Below, one piece after another: positions 1-10,607 of a stretch of DNA of 64,000 bases. Position 1 is the first letter of the stretch. Each line of letters starts with the position of its first letter. The position numbers and the translations under genes are program-made. The DNA comes from Saussurea involucrata (Eukaryota > Streptophyta > Magnoliopsida > Asterales > Asteraceae): assembly GCA_033807775.1 (NCBI GenBank), contig CM066327.1, forward strand, positions 94,262,295 to 94,326,294. Reading direction: 5' to 3'. Below the pieces are notes generated by a model, which was given only the letters and a program-made list of their open reading frames with translations, was not told where the DNA came from and searched no databases.

Positions 1-331
1 AGGATTGAAAAAGTTCGTTGGGGATTGCCATGATCAATATTCTCTTTGTTTTCTGTGCAACTTCATCTTCTGCCTTATCTTCATTTGACCATTTTTCTCT
101 TGGCTTAGGTTTTTGATGTTCAGGGATTTCAGCAGATTCAGCAGTAGCTGGTACACGTGGCATAGTTATCATCGGAACAGGAGGAAGATTGTAAAGATAG
201 TGTTTGAGAGTTTTTTCAGTACCCTCAAAGAAATGAACCATTCTTATCTTCCATTGAGGATACTCATCTCTAAGAAGAGTAGGAGGTTTGGTTAGTGAGC
301 CAGCAATGAAAAAGTTATTTGTATTTGTCAT
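1..331 (-). CDS. Copia gag, N-terminal part (Cop-A), cut by window edge
   Basis: The frame is open from an ATG at 331-329 to the window edge, about 110 residues. It would encode the start of a copia capsid polyprotein that packages the element RNA. It shares the block SLTKPPTLLRDEYPQWK and the later IMAIPNE with the gag starts of Cop-1 (57972) and Cop-2 (28513), so it belongs to the same broad copia group. The ATG was chosen because it lies about 140 bp after a primer-binding site and because the same start is used in the other two copies. The 20-odd residues after the conserved block diverge between the three copies. No stop or frameshift is visible in this part. The rest of the element lies to the left of the window. 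Confidence 0.8.
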   Translation of the reverse strand, partial: MTNTNNFFIAGSLTKPPTLLRDEYPQWKIRMVHFFEGTEKTLKHYLYNLPPVPMITMPRVPATAESAEIPEHQKPKPREKWSNEDKAEDEVAQKTKRILIMAIPNELFQS

Positions 332-473
332 TTTGAGGAGTTCTAAGTATGAAGATCTGGAAGGTTTTCTGGGTACAACTAATATCTAGAAATATGGTGA
401 TGAAGAGAAAGAAAATAATCTATCAAATAAATGTTGTAAAACGAGGATCACTTGATATTGAAAATCAAGCTTT

Positions 474-485
474 GCTCTGATACCA
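474..485 (-). promoter_or_regulatory. Primer-binding site of Cop-A (initiator tRNA-Met type)
   Basis: On the minus strand this reads TGGTATCAGAGC, complementary to the 3' end of plant initiator tRNA-Met. It lies two bases inside the LTR end at 488. It fixes the element as minus-strand with its 5' LTR to the right. Confidence 0.85.
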
Positions 486-487
486 AT

Positions 488-1334
488 TGTTGGTTCCCGT
501 TTTTCTTTAAACAAGATTATCAGATCTATTAGTTCAAGTGAATGTTTGATGCGGAAGCGTATTTAAAGAACTAACAGATAAGTTTGATAGATTTAGAACA
601 AAATATAAATAAACAGTGAACAGAATATTATATCTCAAAGTTTACTGAATATATATATCAAGAACAGGTTTATAAACCGTGAGTAAGAAAAGCTTTGAAA
701 CAGATATGACTTTTAAGGTGAATAAGCTTTTGTTTTCTTGATGTTCGATTGAAGTGGTGTGTATCTTTTTGTAAGGAAGAACTCAACATGAGTCTTCCTT
801 ATATACTACTCTAAAGGGGACCATAAAGCATATGCTACTATTCAAAAGGTACGTATGAATAGTAGAACGGATGTCGTGAACAGTTGCAAGGATGGCATGA
901 ACTGTCAGACGTGCTGTATTGCATTTAATGCAGCAGACGTCTAATATGTACTAAGCCCTATTGAATCCAATCAGAGTTTGACACGTCGACGTTGGACAAG
1001 GCATGCTACCATGCAAGTTGATGAACGGGTCCTGTAACAGTAGCAAGATATTATAAATATCTTCAAGTCTCAGTGAGGACCACAGAGGCTCTGTAATGAG
1101 TTACAGAGGTTCTGTGGTCTGGTCCTCTGTGGAGCAGTCTTCACCTTTGTTTCCGAGTCTTGGGTCTTCTTTGAGTACAGCAGAGGTTCTGTAGGAAGCC
1201 TCTGCTGCTTCTGTAGCTTCTTGACCTTGATTTCTCGGTAATGTCGGCAGAGCCTCTGTAAGATGCTTTTCTTCACTTAGCCTATTTTTCACTACTTCTA
1301 AATACTTCTATGATTAGGAAGATTGAAGCTAACA
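488..1334 (-). repeat. 5' LTR of Cop-A (copia)
   Basis: The LTR runs TG...CA, with the minus strand starting TGTTAGCTTC and ending GGGAACCAACA directly before the primer-binding site. It is 847 bp long. The minus-strand start resembles the Cop-1 and Cop-2 LTRs (TGTTAGC), so the families are related but not identical. A cluster of CAGAGG/CCTCTG words fills 1078-1260. The base after the LTR begins ATCAT, the expected place for a target-site duplication, but the other end is outside the window. Confidence 0.75.
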
Positions 1335-1354
1335 ATCATCACTAAATTTTCTAA

Positions 1355-1668
1355 TGTAGCGTTTGGTACGCAGACGGGATGGGATGGGACGGGACGGGAC
1401 GGAACTGGATGGGACGGGACAAGACTGGACTGAAAGAGATAATTTTAATCTAGGTTACGTTTTTAAAAAAGGGGTATTTTAGTAATCTTAAGTTTTCGTC
1501 CCATATTGTTCCACCTATTTTGGTGGAACAAAAAATCTTAAGTTTTGTCCCATGAAAACTTGTTTTTGTCCCATGTTGTCCCATCTGATTTTTGTCCCAT
1601 GGCATACCAAACATGGGACTATTTTTTTGTCCCGTCCCGTCCCATCCGGTCTGCGTACCAAATGCACC
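1355..1668. mobile_element. MITE-like element with GC-rich terminal inverted repeats
   Basis: About 314 bp with inverted ends: the left end GTTTGGTACGCAGACGGGAT and the right end, read on the minus strand, ATTTGGTACGCAGACCGGAT. The ends lead into runs of GGGAC/GTCCC. The interior is AT-rich with more inverted GTCCCAT words and no coding capacity. The flanks CTAA and TTAA would fit a 3-bp TAA/TTA target duplication, as used by PIF/Harbinger Tourist-like elements, but the superfamily is uncertain. Confidence 0.6.
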
Positions 1669-1737
1669 TTAAATGACTACACGTTCGAGGACTTTTCATT
1701 TTCCATCTATGATTAAAAAAAAATTACACATTGCTCA

Positions 1738-1765
1738 CCCGGTGCATTGCACGGGCACACTGCTA

Positions 1766-1766
<1 letters not shown>
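1738..1766 (+). mobile_element. Candidate Helitron 3' terminus
   Basis: A hairpin of about 18 bases (1738-1755, CCCGGTGCATTGCACGGG with one bulge) is followed by seven bases and then CTAG, and the next base is T. Helitrons end in CTRR, insert between A and T, and carry a 16-20-nt hairpin just before the end. No 5' TC terminus was recognised, so the element body is not defined. Confidence 0.4.
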
Positions 1767-1808
<42 letters not shown>

Positions 1809-1832
1809 TGTGTGTGTGTGTGTGCGTGTGCG
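1767..1832. repeat. (TA)n and (TG)n microsatellite
   Basis: About 40 bases of TA dinucleotide followed by TG repeats (1808-1832). It directly follows the candidate Helitron end. Confidence 0.9.
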
Positions 1833-3050
1833 CAGGTTAGGTTAATAGGTTTGGGAAGAAGATGAGAGGGAGTAGGGGAGGGGGTTGGGGAGGGTGGGTG
1901 GGGTAGTGATTGGTCAGTTAAAAAAATTGAATAAGACTAAATTGCCCTTGAACTAACGTGTTTATTTAACCTCCGTTAGTGAGAGGGACCAAATCCGGGC
2001 AAAAACGCATACCACAGTGGCAAATTTGGAATAAATGAAGTTTAGGGACGATTTTCGTTATTTCTTACAAACCACAGGGACGAAAAGTAAGGTTTACTCT
2101 AGATTATATGTTGTGTCCCCAAGAAAAATGAAACATTCCTTTGTTAAGAAAGAAATGAGTAGCTGGTGGGGTTAAGTTCAAGAGTTGGCATGGGCTAACT
2201 GCCTGTTTCAATGATGGTCACCAAAGAATGTGAACCAATCAGTAATGTGGCTTCCCGGCTCAGAAAATGGTTGGTGCAGAGTTCTCTTATTCTTTTAACT
2301 CTGTTCTCACACCCTCTTTCTGTTTTTAATCCGCTCCCTTTTACCCAAACTCTCATTTACATTTTACCGCTCAGCACAATGAGGTTATTCAACCGGATGA
2401 ACTTCCTCCCCCACTCTTTGATCTAGACCCCTCTCCCCTTAATCACTCAAGGATAACTTCTTGGGTAGGAAACACTGGTTAACGTGAATCCATAGAAGTT
2501 TAATAATCTCACACTGATCCCATGAAATTTTGTCCTAAAATTTGCGTTGTTCAACACTTTAGCTTGAACAAATAAATCTCAGCATTTGAATGACATTGTC
2601 ATCAGAATGTATGCTCCTCAAAGATATGATGAAATATTTGAGCATTTGAACGTTGAAGATTTCTCAAAACAAGGATAAAGAATGAATGAAATGAATTCGA
2701 AGGACTTGTTTGAGAATCTGACAATGTATCAATTAGATCAATATCATGAAGGATAATCATAAAAGGATAGGGTATCAAAGAATTTAAATTTTTTTATATG
2801 AACAAGTATAAACAATCTTTGAATGAAACGTTTAAGTTCTAACGCTGAAAGAACGTATGACGCTCAACAAAAGTTTGAATACAAACGGGAGTATTACCAT
2901 CGAAAAATTGTTTCATTTTGAGACATGGTAATAACAAAGTCAATATGAAGCTGAACCGATGTGCATGAATACTTGAAAATATAGAAAAGATAATACGCAA
3001 GTATTATTAATCTTTGGAAACACACGGTCAGAAATGATGTTACGATAATC
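1833..3050. other. Non-coding, unassigned stretch
   Basis: No LTR, RNA gene or convincing reading frame was recognised. The part from 1930 to 2100 has the feel of a transposon end (repeated phrases on constant flanks) but could not be classed. The part from 2500 to 3050 is AT-rich and may be the degraded 3' region of Cop-1. Cop-1 should have a 3' LTR hereabouts, and none was found. Confidence 0.4.
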
Positions 3051-3051
3051 C

Positions 3052-3053
<2 letters not shown>

Positions 3054-3112
<59 letters not shown>

Positions 3113-3150
3113 GTGTGTATATATATATACATATATATGTATATATATGA
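3054..3150. repeat. (TA)n microsatellite
   Basis: Nearly pure AT dinucleotides with a few G interruptions. Tyr/Ile-rich frames across it are artefacts. Confidence 0.95.
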
Positions 3151-3308
3151 AAAACATTTAAAATCACACTTCTAAAATTATAAAATCTGTTTGAATTAGA
3201 GAAGTGGTTTGAACATTTAAGAAAACGTTTTTCATGCTTGAAAGTTGTTCTTTTTTCAAACAATCGGAAATGAAGATCAGAAGATACTTACAACCAGAAA
3301 TGTTTGAG

Positions 3309-3672
3309 CTCCCCCTCAAATCATGATGCAATGATTTAAAATCATATAAGCTCCCCCTTAACATGTGCAAAAGATCTTTATTTTGACAAAATCTGCACAA
3401 ATAACAAGACTTGGATTAAAATATCCTTAATCATTAAAACGAGTTCTGAATTACCAAGATTGAAGACAAATTCAGAAGTCATAGTCGTTGAAGAACGAGT
3501 CCTGATCTGATATGATCAGAAGTCAAAATCTTTGAAGTACGGGTTCTGAACTGAAGTATTCAGATGCCAAAATCTTTCAAGAGCGAGTTCTGAACTGTTG
3601 TATTCAGAAGTCAAATCTTTGAAGAACGAGTTCTGAACTGCTTTGTTCAGAAGTCTAGTCGTTGCTCCCCCC
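3309..3672 (-). promoter_or_regulatory. Polypurine-tract-like GGGGGAGC boxes and TCAGAAC repeats after the Cop-1 3' ORF
   Basis: On the minus strand, GGGGGAGC occurs at about 3310, 3350 and 3665. Such boxes look like polypurine tracts, the plus-strand DNA primers of LTR elements. Between them, 3480-3660 holds four or five copies of a unit of about 60 bp reading GTTCAGAACTCGTTCTTCAA on the minus strand. The same layout of several boxes occurs in Cop-3 (36598-36870). Confidence 0.6.
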
Positions 3673-3785
3673 TAATGGAACATGTACTTTTAAAAAAATT
3701 GCACCGCTTCTCTTATGTTTTTCAGTCATGTGTGTGATATATGTTTCCAAATCAGCATTACACATGATGAACCTGCAAAAACAGA

Positions 3786-4853
3786 TTAAGCAGATTTTGG
3801 TACCCAACAGTACTTGGGTCCTAGTGTGTTAGGTGTAGTTTTCATTGAAGAAACTCGATAAGTACCATACCAATAAGAAGCATAGTTTTTATGAACAAAC
3901 ATCTTCTCACTTATTGGTCTGTAGTGAGGGTAACCAACAACATGTTTGGTGGGGGTCATCTTCTGCAGAAGATAAGTTTTAACAGTTGGTCCCTCTAGCG
4001 TCCATCCTTCTTTCTCTAGCAGAGGTTCTAGAATGATCCCCAAAATCCTCTGGAATTGCAGAGATGCAAGCTTTCCCTTTGCCTTCTGAGTAGACATTTT
4101 GTGTTCCACTGTAGCTACCAACTCCTGATGGATTAATCCTGCATAGTCTAAAGGTAGATCATAATATATACCGTACATTATCGAAAGGATCTGATGAGAG
4201 CTCTGGTTAGGGCTCCCAGTCTTTCCAGTTAGACTTATGTTGAGGATGGAGAAAAGGGTGTTCCACAGAGGAGGAAGGCAATTTCTTCTGAAGTCATTCC
4301 TCTTGGTCAGAGGTTCATTGTATCCAAGCATAAAGGCAAAGTCACAGAGCTCTGCGTCTGTTGGTTCCTCTGTGTATTGTCTATTTCGCAACAGACCTCT
4401 GGTTAGTAGCTCAAACTCGAATGAGATCATAGTTCTGTTGATCCCAACGGTTAGGCTTTTGGAGTTATCAGGATTGGATATGTATCCAATGACAGAGTTT
4501 ATGTCCTCATCAACATGACAACTCTGCCAGAACTGGTTCAGGTATCGTCCAGGGATGTTATTGACATTTCTTGTTAAGATGTGTCTCAGGGGATGGTTTT
4601 TCAGAAAATTAATCAGAATGGCCTGTTATTGACCGAAGTTATTTTGATTTAGAACCACATAGTGGTTGTTTGGTTTTAAGGGTAGGGGGTTCTCAAACCA
4701 CTGATTGGTAATGAAGTTTTGTATATTTGTGGAGGGGTGATAATGAGCTGAGTCACCACTGTCTGATTTCTCAGGTTGGTTTCTTGTCGCCAATGGGTTT
4801 TGAGAGTGCTCAGAAGGAGCAGGGGAGTTAGCAGGTGAAGTATTGGATGCCAT
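3786..4853 (-). pseudogene. Extra 3' ORF of Cop-1 (env-position protein of a SIRE-like copia)
   Basis: From ATG 4853 the frame codes about 355 residues with one in-frame TAA near 4628; the same frame then runs on to a stop at 3786. The start (MASNTSPANSPAPSEHSQNP) is Ser/Pro-rich. The middle carries FWQSCHVDED, ITS-like spacing and a block around LPPLWNTLFSILNISLTGKTG. From memory this resembles the undescribed protein placed after pol in many composite copia elements, but function is unknown: no signal peptide, transmembrane helix or fusion peptide is evident. CAGAGG words characteristic of Cop-1 run through it, which ties it to this element. Cop-4 has inserted just upstream of its start. 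Confidence 0.6.
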
Positions 4854-5039
4854 TGAAGGTTTTTCTTGAGAAAACTTGAAGGAATAGCAAGTATTTGCAG
4901 GTTTGCACTTGGTAATTGCAGGTTCGCCGGAGTAATCAGAGAGAAAGGAGCTTTGAAAAGTTGAAGAAGAAGGATAAATAAGGGTTTTATAATGAGTAAA
5001 GTGGATAAAATTTGGACGGTAAATACTTTATTACATAAC

Positions 5040-5338
5040 TGTTAGGACCGAAAATGTCCTAATTATATGAAAGATTTTTAAAGGGCTTATGTTAGTTTTA
5101 TAAAGGGCTTATGTTTGTAATGGGCTTGGTCTTAGCACTTAGTGGGCCTTGGGCTTGACTATATAAAGTGTTAGGAGGCTCATTTGTTAGTGTGGCACAA
5201 TGTAGAGATCTTAAGTGTGTGTGTGAGATAGAGGGTGTCATCCTATTGTACTCATATGATTTAATCTAATATGAGGATGACGTTCGTATCTCGATCTCTC
5301 TCATTATACTTGAATTGTTGTTGATTTCTGGGATCACA
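5040..5338 (+). repeat. 5' LTR of Cop-4 (plus-strand copia)
   Basis: The LTR is 299 bp, TGTTAGGACC...GGGATCACA. A TATA box (TATATAAA) lies at 5160-5167 and a PBS follows. The five bases before it are ATAAC. It resembles sL-2 (44839) in its first 90 bases: TGTTAGGAC, TGTCCT and GGGCTTATG in the same order. Confidence 0.85.
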
Positions 5339-5340
5339 AG

Positions 5341-5352
5341 TGGTATCAGAGC
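5341..5352 (+). promoter_or_regulatory. Primer-binding site of Cop-4
   Basis: TGGTATCAGAGC, complementary to initiator tRNA-Met, two bases after the LTR end. Confidence 0.9.
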
Positions 5353-6950
5353 AGAATCGTTGAAGATTTCTTCGATACGATCATTCGAATCTCGACAATT
5401 CAAGTGAAAAAGTGCCGAATTTTGAAGATTTTGGAGTTCGATCTTCAAGTAAGTGTGTTCTAATCACTTGATCTATTAAAGATCTGTTCGTTGTTCGATT
5501 CTACATCATCTCTTATCTTTAGAATCGATTAACGTGAACAAAGTGGTGATTTTGAATATTTTTGACAGTTTTCGGTATTTTTGAAGAAAAATCTAAGATC
5601 CGAAAGATTTTTCTTGTGCATGGATCGTCTTAAGACATTCAGATCATTTTCTCTATTGACTATGAAGAGAATGAAACAATCAGATCCAAATTTGGTGAAG
5701 AAATGTGCGAAATATGATTTTAAAAAATGAACGGTGTGTTCCTCGCCGGAAAAACTCGATTTGGCCGGAATTTGGAATTTTCACCTGAGATTTGATGTTA
5801 GATGCTCACAGATCTGTTCGGTATGACCTAACGATCTATTTTCAATCATTTGGGGTGAAATTCAGCAAGAAACCGAGGTGTTGGGGCTGCTAAAAGTGTT
5901 CGGCGGAAAACTCAACGTTTGGTGTTCATCTTTGTCGGACAACATAGGTCTTCAAATATTCATAACTGTCGTACATAGCTAGCACTCATAACTGTCATAC
6001 AACATTTGACCGACTTCATATTTTAGTCGGATAAGACACGTTCGACAGTTACTGTTCATTGATCTACTCGTACAAGGCGTGTCCGACAGTTACTATTCGT
6101 TGGGCTTAGTCGTATATGACTTGTCCGACAATTACTGTTCATTGATCCAAGTCGTACAAAACATGTCCGACTACTACTGTTCACCTGATCTAGTCGTATA
6201 AGACTCATACGACTTCTACTGTTCATTCAACCTAGTCGTACAAGTGCCATCCGACTACTACTGTTTACTGGAAGTTATCGCACAAAAGATGCCAGATTAC
6301 AACTTCTAGTCGCACAAGGGAACTACTGTTCATAGTGTTTAGTCGCACAAAAGTTGTCCGATCAGATTTTCTGAGTTGATTATAGCCCGTTTAGCTGAAC
6401 TCCCGTGCTAAGTCTCGGGAGGGGGACATTTTTCTTTAACTTGAGCATAAAGCGTGGGTTCTACATGACGCTTCCTCCTTAGAGCAAATCCGAACCAAGC
6501 TCTTAATCCGAATTCCTACTCAACCCGCTGTTCATTGACGGATTCTTTGTTATACACTGTGATTGCACTCGGTTTGTCACTCAAAACTCGTTTGTTATCT
6601 TTCTTGTGAGCTTATCGGAACGAGATTGAGTTTCTACTTTTTGAAGATGTGCTCGTGCATCTAGTCGAGGTTATGGCGCACATCGAATCCGGTTTTTCAA
6701 GGTTGAAAATAAGAAGAGTAAGAGCTTCTTTCAAGGAGGATCCTAGACTTCATTCGAAGAAAAAGCATCACTAAAGTTTTTCCAAGAAAATCAAGGGGGA
6801 GAGGAGCTAAAGATTTTGAAGTACAACTGTTGAAGAGACGCTTCAATACTGAAGGTGTATTCCACATCCAATTGGAGTGTGCCACGTTAGAGGTAGTGGT
6901 GCATGATGGAACGTCGTGTGGCTCCCATTAACTCTGAGCGCGTGGCAGTT
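5353..6950 (+). mobile_element. Cop-4 leader without coding capacity, 3' end unresolved
   Basis: No copia gag or pol reading frame was recognised after the PBS. The stretch 5935-6365 is an array of Cop-4's own word (GTCGTAC/GTCCGAC with TACTGTTCA). Purine runs GGGAGGGGGA (6418) and CAAGGGGGAGAGG (about 6797) look like polypurine tracts, but no 3' LTR follows. Somewhere between about 6.4 and 6.95 kb the sequence returns to Cop-1, so Cop-4 is either non-autonomous or a 5' fragment. Confidence 0.5.
5935..6365. repeat. GTCGTAC/GTCCGAC short-word array
   Basis: About ten near-repeats of 30-60 bp combining GTCGTA(C/T)AA, GTCCGAC and CTACTGTTCA. They lie in the Cop-4 leader and are absent elsewhere in the window. 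Confidence 0.75.
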
Positions 6951-7695
6951 TCTATACCCAAATGTCTGTCACTTTGGAAATAACCCGCACCTTGGACATA
7001 TTCAAAACACATAAGTGCTTAAGAATCATAAAAGCTCTGTGGTGGAATGAGCTTCTGTGGTCTAAGGTCTTCCTCAACAAGCACCAGAAATGCAACTTTT
7101 CTTTACCAAAAGATGTTTGAAAAAACAATGAAATGACCGAGAGAGCTTCCACTAGGAAAATCATGATCGCAGAGACCTTGTGGCACGGAGGCTTTGTCGA
7201 ACGTGGCATAGGCTCTTCGACCAAGAATTTCTAATTATGGAAAGTTCTCAAAAGATTTTGATCATCCAAAGTTTTGACTTGTTTAAATAGGTAATTCAGG
7301 GCATATTTTGAGAGTTATGTCCTAGAACAGGGATTTGGAAAACTGGTTTGTACGATGTGCTTACCAAACTTCTCTCATTTGTCTCGGCATGATCACCTTC
7401 TTCTGTTGATTGTTTTGATCAAAGAACTTCTTTGGCTCACCCTTGAATGATCATCTATAGATCATTACAAGGTCTCCTTCTGATCCCCTTGATCTATTCT
7501 TGGGTCAGATAAAGATAAGTATAGCACAAAACATAGGTAAAACTCCCAAGAGTCTCTGTGAGAATGGCCAGAGGCTCTGTGCCATTTCACAGAAGCTCTA
7601 TTGGATACAAAACTCTGCAACGTAAATAATGTACATACTGAAAGATTGAATAATTTACATGTATATAAGAGGATTTAACTTCACTTACAAAGGGA
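6951..7695 (-). other. Cop-1 non-coding region after pol
   Basis: Follows the RNase H stop at 7696. It contains CAGAG(G)C words (7545-7600), as in the rest of Cop-1. A 90-codon minus frame at 7224-6952 has no recognised similarity and is probably not a gene. Confidence 0.5.
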
Positions 7696-9416
7696 TTAAC
7701 TCATGTTTAGCATGCCTAACTTACCCACCAAGAATAGAAATCTCGTTTCATCAAGTGCTTTGGTGAATAAGTCCGCAAGCTGATACTTTGTAGGCATAAA
7801 GTACGTCTATATTGTGCCATGTTCAACATGATGCTTTAGAAAGTGGTGCCTGATATATATGTGCTTTGTCTTCGGGTGTTGTACGGGGTCGGCAGAGATA
7901 ACAATGGCGCTTTTGGAATCACAGAGGATGGTTATCTTTTGGATACTTAGACCATAGTCCTTTAGCCGAGTTCTCATCCACAGAACTTGTGAACAACAGC
8001 AACAGCAACGTAATCTGCTTCTTTCATGGATGTGGACACATAGTTCTACTTCTTTGAAGTCTAGCTTACCAGTTTACCACCTAGGAATTGGCAACTCCCA
8101 GAGGTATTTTTTTGTCTAGCATGCATCCTCCGTAATATGAATCTGTGTAAGCCATAAAATTAAAGCCAGAGTTCCTTGGATACTAGAGACCAAATTTTTT
8201 TGTTCCTTTAAGGTATCTAAGGATTCTCTTGACAGCAAAGAGGTGGGATTCTTTAGGGTTAGCTTGATATCTTGTATAAAGACATGTGGCATACATGATA
8301 TCTGGCCTACTAGCAGTTAAGTACAAGAGAGAGCCAATCATGCCTCTATAGAGTTTGCACTCAACAGACTTACCCTATGGATCTGAGTATAGCTTAGATC
8401 CAGTGGCCATGGGGGTCTTCATGACAAAGGAGTCAGAGTGTTTGAATTTCGAAAGAATGTCAGTGACATGTTTAGATTGATTGATAAAAATTCCCTCTGA
8501 CGATTGTTTGACCTGAAGCCCGAGGAAGAATTTTAATTCTCCCATCATGCTCATTTAAAACTCACTATGCATGAGTTTTTCAAACTTTTTGCAGTATTTT
8601 TCATTTGTAGAACCGAATATAATGTCATCCACATAAATTTGTACAAGTAGAATCTCATCACCTCTTTCCAACTTATTGACAAGGAGGAAGGTTGAAAGAC
8701 AGTAATACCATGCTCTTGGGGCCTGTTTCGGTCCATACAGGTCCTTATCTAGATAGTAGACATGATTGGGGTATTTAGCACTTTCAAATTCTGGTGGTTG
8801 TTGAACATATACCTCTTCTTGAATCTGTCCGTTGAGGAAAGCAGATTTGACATCCATTTGGTATATTTTAAATCCTTTGGGGGCTGCAAAGGTTAAGAAG
8901 ATCCTTATAGATTCGAGTCGTGAGACAAGGGCAAAGGTCTCCTTGTAGTCAATGCCTTCTGCTTGACAGTATCCCTTGGCCACCAGTCATGCCTTGTTCC
9001 TTATGACCACACCATCCTCATCCTTCTTGTTTCTGAAGGCCCATTTGGTCCCTATGGTTGTTTTCCCTCTTGGTAGAGGAACTAGGGACCATACTTTGTT
9101 TCTATCAAATTGGAGAAGCTCCTCTTGCATTGCTTCCACCCAAGTTGGATCCTCCAGAGCCTCAGAAACTTTCTTTGGTTCGATCATACTGATAAAAGTT
9201 GTGAAAAACAAAAGTTAGCAGTTGCTGATCGAGTCTTGACATTGTCAGAAGTACTTTCAATAATTTGGATCTGAGGATGGTCTTTTGTCCACTTGGTCAA
9301 TCTTGGGAGATGGTCATTTGTAGCATCGAGTTGAACTTCTGTAGGTATAAATGATGGTTCATTTATAGCTTCTGTAGTTGATGGTAATTATGTGCTTGTG
9401 CTTGGAGTTTCAGCTT
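7696..9416 (-). pseudogene. pol: Cop-1 reverse transcriptase and RNase H, degenerate
   Basis: Reads after the Gyp-1 insertion point. The block AFRNKKDEDGVVIRNK and then MDVKSAFLNG and YVDDIIFG mark the RT palm. RNase H follows with the usual ending LADLFTKALDETRF before the stop at 7696. It has an in-frame stop beside the KA/LVAKGYC junction (about 8986), another after the HSEF block (about 8553), a deletion of part of the RT after LVNKLERG, and frameshifts in RNase H. The catalytic YVDD is still present. It would copy element RNA into DNA in a cytoplasmic particle if intact. It is clearly non-functional. Confidence 0.85.
9412..9416. repeat. Target-site duplication of Gyp-1, left copy (AGCTT)
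   Basis: Matches 23142-23146 exactly. Removing one copy and Gyp-1 restores the Cop-1 frame from integrase tail (PPQA) into ETPSTS. Confidence 0.9.
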
Positions 9417-10547
9417 TGTCACACCCCGCTAAAGTGGAAACACGGAATTTACAGCTCAAGTTTCATAGCAAAAGTTACAAGATCACACCAACCATCAAAA
9501 TACATTCAAAAGTTTACATCCTTGTCTTTTACAACCGTTTTACGAAAAAGGGAAATGAACGTATTCAAAAGATAACATAGAAAGCTTCAACATGTGTAGC
9601 CTTCCTAAGTTCCAACCTTACTTGGTATTTCCTGAAAAGCATGCAAATGAGAGGGTCAACTATTGAATAGTTTGTGAGATCACAGGTTTAATGAGTACAA
9701 CAAAGTTTGTCATAGAAAACGTTTTAATCCGCACAATTGGATAAGTCAACCGGTTATAAAAACACTTGCTCAAGGTAATCGTATGTATAATGTTTAAGTT
9801 ATGAGCCCGTTACCTGACCTATAATGATAGGACTCCCCAACGCATGTTCTATCGCCAACAATGCGCAAATACAAACAACAATTATGCACTCAAACAAGCG
9901 CTACTTGTGAGTGGGGTGTCAACCAAATAACGTTATTTATAATTACCAACGGCTTAATCCATGAGTTAAACGGGTACCGTGAGAAATAAACAGGGACTTT
10001 TGAACGATAGCAAAAGAAAACTCAAATTTACAACATTCACAAGACATAGATACCATAGAGCATAAGCAAGTATAGCAAGTTCGTATTTCCAAGAAAACGA
10101 GACAACCGGTGCGTAAAATAATTGTAGTAACAACATGCTTTTCACCCCAAATATGTAAAACACTGAAAAAGGGGCTGTGATAACTCACTTGATACGCGAT
10201 AGAAATCCGGGAATCTCCTACAAGATACTTCGGTGTGATCCTACTTCAAACCTATGAACGTAAGGTCACTAATGAGTTTTAATCTCAAAGGTTCGGTACT
10301 AACTATCCAAATCGTCATAAAATGCCTTTGTTGTGATTTAAATATTGTAAATCATAAAGAGTTACTGAAATTAGTAATCGTAACATATATACTTCATTCT
10401 TGTTAGGTTAATGTTACCGCAATCTCGCCACAATAAGTAACGAAAAGGGTCTAAAGAAGTTATATGTAATATATGTCTATACCGCAATTTCATAATAAGA
10501 ATGATAAAAAGGGTTCAAGACGTAAAGTTAAAGTATAAAAGGTGTAA

Positions 10548-10607
<60 letters not shown>

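Noticed and set aside
488..1334. Possibility that the Cop-A LTR is the missing 3' LTR of Cop-1
   Set aside because: A PBS and a gag start lie on its left, so it is a 5' LTR of another element; no polypurine tract abuts its right side.
2894..3263. Tyr/Ile-rich open frames on the minus strand
   Set aside because: Translation of a (TA)n microsatellite.
5040..5338. Possibility that the Cop-4 LTR is the missing 3' LTR of Cop-1
   Set aside because: It is on the plus strand, is followed by a PBS and is unlike the Cop-1 5' LTR.
6697..6885. 62-codon minus frame near a purine run in the Cop-4/Cop-1 boundary region
   Set aside because: No similarity, short, and it covers a polypurine-like tract.
9943..10188. 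Cys- and Phe-rich frames, repeated near 20882-21133
   Set aside because: Inside Gyp-1 LTRs; the frames shift between the two copies, so they are not kept as protein.
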